Shown here piece after piece: positions 53,768-64,000 of a stretch of DNA of 64,000 nt; the first letter of the stretch is position 1; every line of letters begins with the position of its first letter. Below the pieces are notes generated by a model. The model was not told where the DNA came from. It ran no database searches and saw only the letters and a program-made list of their open reading frames with translations. Position numbers and translations under genes: made by a program. Source of the stretch: Prostheceraeus crozeri (Eukaryota > Platyhelminthes > Polycladida > Euryleptidae); assembly GCA_907163375.1 (NCBI GenBank), contig CAJQUW010003051.1:92614-156613 (forward strand), written 5' to 3'.

Positions 53768-54553
53768 ATGGTAAGTCGCTACTTTCCTCCCTCTCCTCCT
53801 TGAACGTAAAACTTAATACAATCTTTTTCATTTTCAGGCATCTACTCCATCTGCTGCACTAGTAGGACAAAATGGCGGTCAAAACGTTACAAGGTTCGCT
53901 ACGATCAGATCATCTACTGAGGCCAGTGGAAGAAACAACCAAGGTACATAATCCTACACTGCTTACAGCGTAAATTTAAACAAGCCTTGCGTTTTATGAC
54001 GATTCATGGCGTAGTAACTCCAAATGCTCCCTTCCACGGATGTCAAGATAATGCACAATCAGTATGGGGACTACATACTGATCCCGTGAGTCCGTACCGT
54101 TCATTCGCCACCAATTGATATTATTGAGGAGTACGTGACATTTAAATATGGACATTCCTTACTACTCTTGCTCAAGAGTGGAAGGCTTAGAGATGACAAG
54201 GATACTCCCTATAGAAAGATTTGGGATGGTAATCACATTTGCCTACCGGTATCACATTGGGTGTTGTAATTTACTATAAGAAGGATGGAGATCATTCAAT
54301 ACCCATCAGATGTGATGAGCTCGGAGAAGGTACTTGGGATATCCTTTTCAAAGTGAATGGGCTATATTATGGTCGACACAAGGATAATAAAATAGCCTCT
54401 CTCTCCAATGCATATGGAATCCATCCTATATATTCCAAAACCACCCAACGTGGACGAGACATAATTGATCAAATCCTTAACAGCAGTGGTACGAAGCGCA
54501 AGTCGGAGAAGAATGCTGCATCAAAACGCAAATCAAAGAAGGAGATTTTCTAG
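53768..54553 (+). pseudogene. copy B of the 235-residue spliced gene, frameshifted
   Basis: The ATG|GTAAGT exon and TTTTCAG acceptor are preserved. The exon 2 frame is lost early by several indels. The last ~100 codons (54239-54553, 'EGTWDILFKVNGLYYGRH' onward) are open. Confidence 0.75.
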
Positions 54554-54587
54554 TCCTTTCCTAACTCTACCCTATGACAATTCGCTT

Positions 54588-54713
54588 ATGTGCTTTGAGT
54601 GTCGTTGACGTGGTCTTATTAGATACATTTTACTTCTTCGTTGCCATCATATCATTTGTGTATTTTGTCGTGAAAAGCATCGATGTAATTCTTCATTTTG
54701 TAATATGTTATAG
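54588..54713 (+). pseudogene. copy B of the mini RING-like gene, nonsense change
   Basis: Same length as in copy A, but the seventh codon is TGA where copy A has AGA (MCFECR then stop). This is a substitution, not a homopolymer indel, so it is evidence that the two copies are truly different sequences. Confidence 0.6.
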
Positions 54714-54765
54714 AACGTTTCCTTAGATGTGTAAATTTCCGTTTTAGGCTTCTATCATCATTTTT

Positions 54766-55304
54766 ATGGATTGTGAGGGTGAACCTGTACAGGAGCTCAG
54801 TGCTATTGCTATGAACAAATTGGACATATCAGATTGTTAGTGTCTATCATCAACATGCCAACTGCGGATCCATTGTTGATCAATGGGGCGAGGAAAACAC
54901 ATTCATGGACTTAATCTGAAATATTTGCTGGGAAAGACTATGGCTGTTCTGGTGAGCGTGCTCTTCGTATTGACTTTAAACGATGGTTAGCTGCTTTCAA
55001 TGTTATACGCATCTTTTGTAATAATCCTGGTAAGGAGAGGAAAGTATGTCCCAATCTAATCATTGATGATATTTTGCGCCCACCTTGGGATAGTAGAGTG
55101 AATCAACATTATCATGAAGTCACGAAACGTTTTAAGGATTTGTGTGTTCCTATTTTGTCTGTTCGTTGTAGTAGCTACGTTCATAACCAATGCTTCTTTC
55201 CTCCTTACCTCAACACTGGCAAAGTCCTGTATGGTTATCATTGCTCGCTGTATGATAGTTACCAGCTGTATCTATTTTATCTCTTTCAAACCATTGATTT
55301 ATAA
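54766..55304 (+). pseudogene. copy B of the DEDDh exonuclease-like gene, frameshifted
   Basis: The start MDCEGEPVQELSAIAM is kept, then frames alternate because of inserted bases. The C-terminal 76 codons containing H-x4-D are open (55074-55304). Confidence 0.75.
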
Positions 55305-55391
55305 TGCATGCTTGTTACTATTATTCAATAAATGTTACTATGAGAAGAGTTGTTGTTTTCATGCAATGGATGGGTTAGATAAAGGGCGATC

Positions 55392-55833
55392 ATGTCTTTC
55401 TCAAACGACTGCGGAAGTAACATTTACATTTTCATAGGCAAAGTTTAAAAGGAGCTGTTCAAGATTTATGTGATAAATTTTCATAATGATGAGACCGACA
55501 TCGAAGCAGTGGTCGATGATGCTGCACTCTATTTCTAGAGTTAATGAATACATTCTCTGATAGCATTATCATGGCGCGATTAGTTGCGAAAATTAAGTTT
55601 AGTCATTTTTGGAAAGGAAGAGGTGGAAAGTCGCTCTTTCCATTTTGCTTCTTATTCAATGGAAGTGGTAGATCACCCCAAAGAATTTTTTAAAAGACAT
55701 ATGATAAAAATTGCTGAACGCCTTAACGCATTTAACCATCATGGTAGCAGTCTAGTGATTGAAGCGATTTCAGATATTCACATTTGAAGCGATTTCAGAT
55801 ATTCACATTCAACTTTCCATAAAGAAAAATTGA
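55392..55833 (+). pseudogene. copy B of the 136-residue gene, frameshifted
   Basis: Homologous throughout, broken by indels. A 24-bp segment (GAAGCGATTTCAGATATTCA..) near the end is duplicated in tandem relative to copy A (about 55760-55808). Confidence 0.75.
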
Positions 55834-55835
55834 AA

Positions 55836-56163
55836 ATGCAGTGGTACTTGATTGTAGCACAACTGGTTTTCGAGCTATGTCTGCTCACTCTCGAAGTATA
55901 TTCCTTCTGTACATGCGTCTATTATTTAGAAAAGGCTAGCAAATTCATATCTTCAAAAAGACTTGCTATAGACATCAGTAACGGTGATGAAACTATGTGT
56001 TGCGATGTATGTAAGCGAAAGGATGGGAAATGAAAAGCGCATCTTCAAGAGATGTAAGCATGCTTTTGTCAACGCTGTTTCATACGTAATTGCATTCAAC
56101 TTTGCAAATGTAACCACTGTGATATTGCTTCATTTCGAGTGTCACTTATGTCGCAATAGTTAG
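55836..56163 (+). pseudogene. copy B of the membrane RING gene, frameshifted in the RING
   Basis: The membrane segment and first Cys pair (MCCDVCKRKDG) are in frame except one inserted Asp codon. The frame then shifts before the remaining metal ligands. Confidence 0.75.
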
Positions 56164-56216
56164 TACCTATGCAAATGTGGTTAAAGATAGGTTTTAGCAA
56201 AGGACTAACACGGAAA

Positions 56217-56588
56217 ATGGCGACGAAACGTAAAATGACGAAACGTAAAAAGTCAAAAAGTTTCAAAGTTTTCTTCAGCCATTCAAGCTCTCCGACGAAT
56301 GAAAGCAAATCAGCGATACAATGCTATACGACATGCTAACGATAAATTCATTTGTGAAATTATTTCTCATGTGAGGAAGTTGAGGACGAAGAAATTAGCG
56401 CCAAAACAACGAAAGTTACTTAAGCGATATGCTACAAAATTGCGTTTCATCTCCAATCCTAAAGTCACCCTTCAAAGAAAGAGGGAAACTCTAACACAAA
56501 AGGGTGGTTTCCTTTCAGCAATACTTCCAATGATAGCTCCTGCCGTGGGCAACCTATTGGGAAATATCTATTTGGCTCTAAGCGTTAA
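56217..56588 (+). pseudogene. copy B of the 118-residue core protein, frameshifted
   Basis: The first ~25 codons are shifted. From 56299 the frame is open and, owing to an insertion near the 3' end, reads through into the ATPase frame. Confidence 0.75.
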
Positions 56589-56619
56589 TTATGCAAATGT
56601 TGAGTCTCAAAGTAATAAA

Positions 56620-57242
56620 ATGGATTTCAGACTTCAATGTGATAAAGTTCTGACTGTATCAGGTCCATCTCATGCAGGTAAAACTGTTTTCACGCTGAAT
56701 TTATTGGATAAAAGGAGGGAGTTGTTTAAGGAACCTATCAATCGAGTGATTTGGTGTTATGGTATTTATCAACCGTCGCTGTTTCAGGAATTGCAAAGTC
56801 GCAACTTTATTCGACATGAAGGAATTATTCCAGTGGATAAACTTCAGTCTAATGATGTTGTTGTATTGGATGATTTATTAAAAGAAAAGTAAGAATTCAA
56901 AAGATGTTACAGATATGTTTCACTCGCGCAGCACACCATAAAAGGTGTTTTATCATCTATATCACACAAAAATTTGTTTCCTGATGGGAAAAGAAGCTCG
57001 TACACGAAACCTGAATACACACTATTATGCTATTTTCAAGAATCCGCGAGATAAAAGTCAATTTGAAATTTTTAGCGCGACAAGTTGCACCCAGAGGATC
57101 AAAAGCCTTAATTGAAATTTTTCAAGCAGCTACTGAAAAACCATACGGTTACTTATTCATTGACTTTACGCAAGAGTGTCCGGAAGAATTTAGATTTCGA
57201 AGTGATATTTTGAAAACTCCCATGATTATCTACAAACTATGA
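56620..57242 (+). pseudogene. copy B of the packaging ATPase, frameshifted
   Basis: Walker A GPSHAGKT and Walker B DVVVLDDLL are intact in the first frame, which ends at an inserted A after residue ~90. Three more insertions follow before the frame recovers for the C-terminal third. Confidence 0.8.
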
Positions 57243-57936
57243 GTTCTTATTCTCGCATGATTGTTATTCCTCAGGATGAATATGTACAATTGACTGCCAT
57301 GCAGCAAGTAAAGCAACCTCTTGCAAATCAAATGTATAGGAAAGAAATAGATTATCAGCAAAATGTTCACATCAAAGATCCACATCGTGCTGTATTATTA
57401 CAATCGGAAATACTGTTGAGCAATTGAAAAACTTGAAGAATAAGATGCGTGACTCTGTATCGACTGCTACACCTTTAGCATCTCGCGCACATGCCATATC
57501 TCTTTTCAACAGTATTGAACCCCATCTCAATGTAAATGTTAGAGGAGAAATCATTACAGATGAAAATAAAGTGATTGATGCTTCACGTTATGAAGACTTG
57601 ATTCAGTATGCGACACGTAGAAAGCGCCGTCAGGGCTATGTTCCACCTGGTTGGTCATACTTTCTTAAACTATTGAATTGAAAAGCATAATGTACCAAAA
57701 TTTGCTTTGATAATGAGACATTGAAAGAACTTGATTCAACAGTGGCTACTACTCCAATGCTTCAGACGATGAAAATGCCAACAAATTGGTTTAAGACGTC
57801 ACCTGCTACATCCCCTCCCACACTCACTAAGCAAACAGAGGAAGAACTCGACGTAGATCTACATCGCCACTAAAACTAGTAAAAGGAAAACGTTAAAACA
57901 GCTCCTCCCAGGAAATACATGTTCTCAGACTATTAA
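57239..57936 (+). pseudogene. copy B of the 230-residue gene, frameshifted
   Basis: Same four-base overlap with the ATPase stop as in copy A. Breaks occur near 57410, 57680 and 57840. Confidence 0.75.
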
Positions 57937-57985
57937 TATGAAGCAGATGTGTTGCTTGCCATGTAATGAGCCGCCAGAGGTGTGA

Positions 57986-59215
57986 ATGTCGTTGTCACTT
58001 GCACTTGCTGCGCCAGCTCTCACAATGAAACCCCTAAGCAATGTGAACACGATCGCAAAACCGCTAAAGCTAAATGCTGCAGTTGTTGTAAATGTAGAAA
58101 GGCAAGAAAACAAAAAGATGAGAAGGAGGAAAAAGAGTCAGTCGTCATCGACTGAACGTGTGAAGTCAATCTATTATGATGTAAAACATCCGGCAGGATT
58201 TGCATCTATCAAGAAATTATCAAAAGCGAGTGGTCTTCCACAATCACAAGTGAAACGATGGTTAAAGGGTCAGGCTACCTATACACTCCACAAACAAGCG
58301 AAAAAAGAAGTACCGCACCCGCCATTATATTGTTCATGACATCGATGAACAGTGGCAAGCAGATTTGTGTGATGTTGCCTCCATTTCAAAACATAACTCG
58401 GGCAATAATTTTATTTTAACCGTCATTGATATTTTCTCGCGTTATGCGTGGGCTCAACCTTTAAAAACTAAAGAAGGGAAAGGAGTAGCAAAAGCATTCC
58501 AAACAATTTTTCGAGAAGGTCGCATTCCAAAAAGAATTCAGAGTGATCAAGGAAAAGAGTTTGAAAATCAGCATGTGACAAGATTATTTGAGAGGCATGA
58601 CATTGAGTTGTTTAGTGTAAAAGAGTGCTTATAAAGCTGCACTCGTTGAACGTTTTAATCGCACATTATTAAAAAATCGCTTGTGGCGACATTTTACTGC
58701 CAACTTGACACAAAAATTGGACAAAGGTTCTACAAGATACACTCCATGCCTACAATCACTCTATCCATCGTTCTCTATTGGACTCAGACCAGTAGATGTA
58801 AATGCTGACAATGTAGATAAAGTGCGCGAATCATTCCAACGTAAACGCACTCATGTGAAAAGTGATGTGAAAATTGGTGATAAAGTTCGTATCTCAAAAG
58901 TGAAAAGTGTTTTTGCTAAAGGGTACCTTCCGAATTGGACAGAGGAGGTATTTACAGTATCAAGGATTAATCAAAAAGACTCTCCGACCACCTACAAGTT
59001 GAAAGATTACGATAATGAAGAAATTGAGGGTAGCTTTTACCGCGATGAGATTGAGGTAGTCACTGAAAGTGAAACATATTTGGTAGAGAAAATCATTCGA
59101 TGTAAAAAACGGCCAAGGTGAAGAATGGTGTCTTGTTAAATGGACTGGTTATCCTTCAAGTATGAACTCTTGGATGCGTCGTGCCGACATCTTTCATCTA
59201 AGTGATCGACAGTGA
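57986..59215 (+). pseudogene. copy B of the chromodomain integrase, frameshifted
   Basis: Open pieces at 57986-58339, 58365-58634 and 58681-59121 cover the N-terminal, catalytic and SH3-like regions. The chromodomain is split by an inserted base near 59115. The upstream Cys-rich frame (ATG 57938) has a two-base insertion giving TGA. Confidence 0.82.
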
Positions 59216-59256
59216 TTCATGCAAAGTTGTAACTAACAATGTTTAGGGTTTGAGCT

Positions 59257-59714
59257 ATGAATCCAACTGCTCATTTTATTCACGACCCTCCTATGTAAGT
59301 GGTGGAGGACAAATTTACATCGGCGCTCGCCGCCAACGTGGAGGTAGCATACTTGGTGCACTGAAATCTGTTGTAGCACCTCTCATATCCAATGTCTGTA
59401 GATCTTTAAAACGAAATGTTTTAAGTAATGCCGTTGGCTTTGCTGGTGATGTTGCTAGTGATCTTTCCAGAGGTAGAAGTTTTAAGAGCAGTTTGTTGAA
59501 TCGTGGGAAGGAACGCGGTTTAAAAACATTGAAGCAGACCATTGCTGGTGTTACTCAAGGAAAGAAATCACCTAAACGAATGAATAAAGGAAGGAGGAAA
59601 CATCGCGGAGCTGGTAAGGTGCGATCTTCAGTCAAAAGGCATTCACGCAAACGTCGCAGAGGGCTCTAATCATTCATTCAGGCGCTAAACGACGACGCTG
59701 CTGATAACTTCTAA
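59257..59714 (+). pseudogene. copy B of the pVI/pX-like core protein, frameshifted
   Basis: Frame shifted near the start (after MNPT) and again near the end of the basic tail; the central ~130 residues are intact. Confidence 0.75.
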
Positions 59715-59716
59715 TC

Positions 59717-61001
59717 ATGGAGTGTAAAAAACTTCCGGTTTTGTTTGTTTGTTTGATCAACAAGCCATACAGACAGATATTCTTAGTTCAAGTATTGTAG
59801 ATTATCATCCTCGAACAGCTGAGAATGCTGGCCCCATTGAATTTGTTATTCCTGGTGGTAGTGATGACTACATAGATTTGAGTTATGCGATGCTTGATTT
59901 GAGGTTTAGAATTCAGCAAGCAGATGGACATGCTATTGACGATGCACATAAAGTTGGACTGAACAATTTACCATTGACTACATTACTTCGCGATGTTTCT
60001 CTAACGATTGGAGAGCAGCAGGTGGAAGGTGGTCAAAGCGATTATCCCTATAAATCATATTTCAATCATGTATCACAGTTTCATCCAGCAGCACAAAAAA
60101 GTCATATGGAAGCCATGGGATGGTACAGAGATGAAGCAGGAAAATTTGATGTTGAAACAAACAGTGGCTTTGTAAAGCGATCTGCTATGATTAAAGATAG
60201 TAGAGTATGTCAGCTATATGGTCCGCTGAATTTAGACTTCTTTAGACAGTCAAAGTTTTTACTCTGTAATACCAGCATGCGACTCAAGCTGACATTGAAT
60301 AAGCCTGAATTTGCGCTGAATGCATTTGCTAAAGTTGACAATTTTAGAATTCATGTGGAAGATATTGCACTTTACATTCGTCGAGTAGTACCGAATCCAA
60401 GTGTCATTAGAGGACATGCTGAAGGTCTTAACCGCCAAAATGCCATTTAACCCGTTCAGCATACAAAGCTTCTCACCTTTACAATTCCGAAAGATCAAAA
60501 GAGTTTCATGAAAGATGGCCTCTTTCCATCGGAAGCACCGAAGCTCCTCATGGTGGCAATGGTTGAAAATGATGCATTTAATGGTAATATAAAGAAGAAT
60601 CCTTTCAATTTTAAACACAATCAGTTAAGTGAAATTGCTTTACGTGTAAATGGAGTGTGAGTCATCCTGGTCCACCCTACAAACCAGATTTTGCTTCGGA
60701 TCAATTTATGCTCAGTTATGTTGATTTTATGGATGTCTTTGGCTTTTACAATACGGATGACACCAACGGACTGACTATGAAAGAGTTTAAGAGTGGATAT
60801 ACTATTTATGCATTTGATTTGACTGCTGACAGCGATATTAGTGCACCCTATCGTCAAGCGAACGTGCCTCATAATATTCGTTTGGATTTGACGTTCAAAA
60901 GAACACTACCTGAGACGATCAATGTATTAATTTATGCAGTCTTCGATTCAAATATTGAAATTACAAAGTATCGTGACGTGATTCTTCAGTATAATCGTTA
61001 A
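59717..61001 (+). pseudogene. copy B of the major capsid protein, broken
   Basis: A long frame from 59749 to 60450 ends at a TAA in place of the Tyr codon of copy A (one substitution). A further indel occurs near 60655, after which the C-terminal 114 residues are open. The first eleven codons are shifted. Confidence 0.82.
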
Positions 61002-61461
61002 TGAGTTGGTTGACTGCTGACGATATTAAGACTAAAGTGCAGCGTAATGCAGACGAAGCGACGTTGAAAGCTTTCGATAATGTCTATTCACTCGATACCT
61101 TACCACCTGCAGTAAATCACTATCCCATCTTTATTGTGCTAAACACTCATTCACAGAATTTAGGCGGTGAGCATTGGAAAGCGATCTTTATTGGAGAAGA
61201 CCGACGTGGTGAACTATTTGACTCTCTTGCTCAACCTCCAAATATACCAACACAGCAGTGGTTGAGAAAACATACGCGTCAATATCAGCGAAATGAACGC
61301 ATACTACAACATCACTTTCATCAACGTGTGGTGCTTTTGTACTGTACTTCATCTTAAAACGTTTACATGTATCTCGATTTGCATCTGTTATTCAAAACTT
61401 TTCATGTAATCCATCCTCTAATGAAAAAATGATTTGTAAGTTCTATCATGATTTGAAATAA
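61001..61461 (+). pseudogene. copy B of the adenain-type protease, frameshifted before the catalytic Cys
   Basis: His, Asp and Gln positions are in frame. One base is lost in the CATCC run just before the SSTCGA block, so the frame ends after 118 residues without the nucleophile. Confidence 0.82.
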
Positions 61462-61488
61462 AAACATCATGTTGGAAAAATTGTTTTT

Positions 61489-62036
61489 TTATTTTACAAA
61501 TCCGCTGGGTACGTACATACTCAATGAGATAGTCTAGGATCATATTTGCTTGTTCATGAGATTTTAGTCCAGTAATGATCACTTTTCTATTATGAAAGAT
61601 TGCCACATGCACAGGTAACCTACAACTAATGAGAGCTGCAGGAAAAGTTTCGGGTTCATAACACAAATTGTAAACTGCTGGTACGAATCTTCAAAAATGA
61701 TACACTGTCACTCAATTGAGTAGAGATCACCATATTGTCCACAGTCAGATTCGACATCACACACCTCTCCCTCTTCCATATCCGACGTAGTAGTCTCTGT
61801 AGCTCTAAGCGCATTGACTGCGCCGATGAATGAGAAAGGGCGCCGAGACTCTGTACAGTCCCATTTGGGAAGAGTTGAAGATTCCGTGAATTGTTCATCT
61901 TCACCACTAACATTTGAGGACGGCCCGGGTAATACTTGCTGTTTGGAAGCTGTTGGCGTAATGTTGTGAGATCGATTTTGGTGTAGAGTCTGAAGCGACG
62001 GAGAATGTTGACGATTGGTGTAGCGATGGCGCTCAT
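61489..62036 (-). pseudogene. copy B of the TBP-like gene, frameshifted
   Basis: Repeat 1 and the linker are read in one frame, fused upstream to PC4-like gene 2. Repeat 2 (YEPETFPAALI, 'RKVIITGLKSH') is in another frame. Several substitutions relative to copy A lie in repeat 2. Confidence 0.7.
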
Positions 62037-62357
62037 GATGAAAAAATGAGTAATTGAGCGATGTACCTTCCTTTTATACTTTTCCCAACTACCTTGATGA
62101 AATGTGAAGTTAGTATGAAGTTGGGAATGATAGAGTTGAATTCGCCGATTGTTGACGCGCAGCCAGATGCGATTTCCAATACGTGAATGTCTTTTCATAT
62201 AGAAGTATTTCAAGTCCTTCATGATATGATGTAGAGATTGAAAATGACGATAAGATAAAACAAACTCTCTTCTCACATTTCCAGTTGAATCTTTGAAATA
62301 GACGTTTCGATCATGATCCGTTTCAATACGTTGTAGGGAATCTAATTTCCAACTCAT
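62034..62357 (-). pseudogene. copy B of PC4-like gene 2, fused by indels to the TBP-like frame
   Basis: The PC4-like core (about 108 residues) is intact. Indels after HRSI change the following frame, so the C-terminal extension seen in copy A is not produced. Confidence 0.6.
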
Positions 62358-62379
62358 GGTGCGTGGTAATCATATCTGA

Positions 62380-62736
62380 TTAAGATTTGCATAGTAGGGC
62401 GATGAAATCACGACGAATAAATGTCATGATGGAGCGATGTATGTATCTTCTATACTTCTCCCAATTGTATTTGCGAAATGAGAAACAGTTTGCGGAATGA
62501 GAATGGTAGATTTGAATTTCATTTCTGTAATGTTGAAGCCAAACTTGATCACCCAAGGAGATGAATCTTAATGTTTCAAAATATTCCAAATCCCTCATGA
62601 TATCATTGAGGTTGACAAATTGTCGCCATGTTAATGTAATTCCTCTTGATGTATGACCATGAGAATTTTTGAAATGTACGTTTCCATCACGATCAACTCT
62701 GATATATTGTAGAGAGTCCAAAATCCAAGTCTTCAT
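62380..62736 (-). CDS. copy B of PC4-like protein 1, intact
   Basis: Same 118-residue length as in copy A, with only one or two amino-acid differences (RRDF for RREF near the end). The only longer gene of the block without a frameshift in copy B. See the copy A entry for domain reasoning. Confidence 0.5.
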   Translation of the reverse strand: MKTWILDSLQYIRVDRDGNVHFKNSHGHTSRGITLTWRQFVNLNDIMRDLEYFETLRFISLGDQVWLQHYRNEIQIYHSHSANCFSFRKYNWEKYRRYIHRSIMTFIRRDFIALLCKS

Positions 62737-62770
62737 GATGTTATGCAAAGTTGAGATCAGCAATATAAAA

Positions 62771-63845
62771 ATGTCGTTTTATCATATTTTGCTTAGCAAT
62801 GCGGCTACAAAGAGATTTGCTAGTAATCGAGCGCGCACTCTTTTCTACTCCCATTGATCATGCACAACAGCTAAATGGAAATTGGGAAGTGGGTGTCACT
62901 CAACTTGTTTATAGCAACTGTGTCTATACTTTTGATCATGAGGTGATGACTATTAATATGAGACGTACAGCTGCTTACCAATGTGAAAAGGGGTGCCGAG
63001 TATACATTCCACAGGGGCCAAAGAAAGATCTCTTATCATGTAAAAAGTTTATATATGATTTCTTGAATAAAGCGTGTAAACATATTGTCCAATTTACTCC
63101 GCACAATGATGATCATAATTATGTACATCATGTAGTTGAGAAAGATTGGATTGCTTTGTTGGTTATTAAAGTTTAAGTCCAAGTTTAAGAATGGATCTGC
63201 AAATGATTTAGGTTACCTCGCTAGCGCCTTAACAAGCTATGATAATTTTAACGTTAATTAACAACTCCACATAAGTGGTCATAAACAGTTAATATATCGA
63301 GAGGGAAGCTTATTATGTAGATCTTATTCCAAGAAATGAGAAGACGTTGGTGAAGAAGATTGTGATTAAGCCAAGAAAGACAAACATGACTCCTGAAACA
63401 TTATTGAAGAAATTTAATTATCTCCTTCGAGTTGATGGTAAACAAGTGGCAACATTGACTTATATCAAATCATCTAATCATATTGCAATAAGCAAATTAA
63501 ATGATGTTGATCTAGTATTAGTTTGTTCAAAAGATTTTCATCAGTTCTTACGACATCGTTCTGCAGCTGTTCATGGAAAATCTGATATGCAACATTTACC
63601 ATGTGAAAGGTCAAATCAATTTGATACAGAAAGGCTGATATGGACCGTATCTTTATACAGAAAGTGTGTAGAGTCCTTTAGGTGGTTTCTTACATGAAAC
63701 AAGAGTGTTGATGCCTGCATTATTTACTTCGGTTAAATTGGTTGTAGATTATTTAAATGAAGTGATTAATGAGCAACATATTTCATTTTCTGAAAAAGAA
63801 GGTGTTTTGTCTCTCACTATAAGTGGGAAAAGGTATTTGAACTAA
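62771..63845 (+). pseudogene. copy B of the penton-like gene, frameshifted
   Basis: The start MSFYHILLSNAAT is kept. The frame shifts within the first 25 codons, again near 63150, 63240 and 63640. The last part ('PALFTSVKLVVDYLNEV' to a TAA near 63843) shows where the protein normally ends, beyond the stop seen in copy A. Confidence 0.75.
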
Positions 63846-64000
63846 ATTATGGATAAAAAAAACCTCTAATGGGACTGTTTTGGGTTGTTTGAGTCAAAAT
63901 TCTTTAAACTGTTGTAGGTACTTGTAACCAAAGCTAGCGCAGACATGTCGCTATTCGCGTCGTTATTCACTATTTTTCAGATATTATTCCAATATTGGTG

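Larger units (their letters stand above)
52870..64000. mobile_element. Maverick/Polinton element, copy B (inverted relative to A, incomplete)
   Basis: It begins with AAGATGGCCGCCGTCG, the same start as copy A, then terminal repeats, then the same genes as the virion block of A in the same order but on the opposite strand. It runs off the window before PolB. Substitutions between copies look few, but single-base indels are frequent, mostly added bases in homopolymers (for example four insertions within 130 bp of the ATPase gene). Only PC4-like gene 1 is intact here among the longer genes. Either a decaying second insertion or an unpolished long-read duplicate. Confidence 0.82.

Noticed and set aside
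34830-64000. Interpretation as one palindromic viral genome
   Set aside because: The 8-kb spacer holds host-type transposon relics, and the two arms have different flanks.

Overview
This is metazoan nuclear DNA: AT-rich, mostly intergenic, with GT-AG introns, TATA boxes, microsatellites and relics of many eukaryotic transposons. The species cannot be read from the sequence. The mix (PIF/Harbinger, hAT, Tc1, a LINE and a virus-like Maverick/Polinton) is usual in marine invertebrates, but that is inference. No rRNA, tRNA or CRISPR array was recognised.

Layout. 0-20.6 kb is repeat-rich host sequence. It holds LINE reverse-transcriptase tail fragments (0.68-2.05 kb), an AT microsatellite (8.2-8.5 kb), a complete 3.6-kb PIF/Harbinger transposon with a spliced Myb/SANT-like gene, a DDE transposase and TTA target duplications (8.85-12.46 kb), a 274-bp near-perfect palindrome (13 kb), a short hAT MITE with an exact 8-bp duplication (14.7 kb) and a Tc1 transposase relic (15.3-15.9 kb).

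20.7-45.3 kb reads as one Maverick/Polinton (adintovirus-like) element, called copy A. It starts with a terminal array of about 385-bp repeats. A GC-richer stretch of small genes follows, three of which end in a sequence that folds like a metazoan histone mRNA 3' stem-loop. Next come a broken protein-primed family B DNA polymerase (31.2-32.5 kb, + strand) and, converging on it, a compact block of intact virion-type genes (35-45 kb). That block has a penton-like protein, adenain-type cysteine protease, F54H12.2-type major capsid protein, two basic core proteins, chromodomain integrase, packaging ATPase, a RING protein, a DEDDh-exonuclease-like protein and several unknowns. On the opposite strand inside the block sit two PC4-like paralogues and a 181-residue protein with the two-repeat architecture of the TATA-binding-protein core. 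This apparent element-encoded transcription module is the most striking content of the window.

45.3-52.8 kb separates two copies of the element. It holds a small TATA-driven ORF, two minisatellites (one apparently once coding), a decayed hAT transposase and gene-poor sequence.

52.87-64 kb is a second copy of the element (copy B), inverted relative to A and running off the window. It starts with the same kind of terminal repeats. Where I compared them by eye its substitutions are few, but it has very many single-base indels, mostly in homopolymers, so nearly every ORF is broken; one PC4-like gene is intact. Unpolished long-read sequence is a serious alternative to true pseudogenisation for copy B and for 20.7-35.2 kb.
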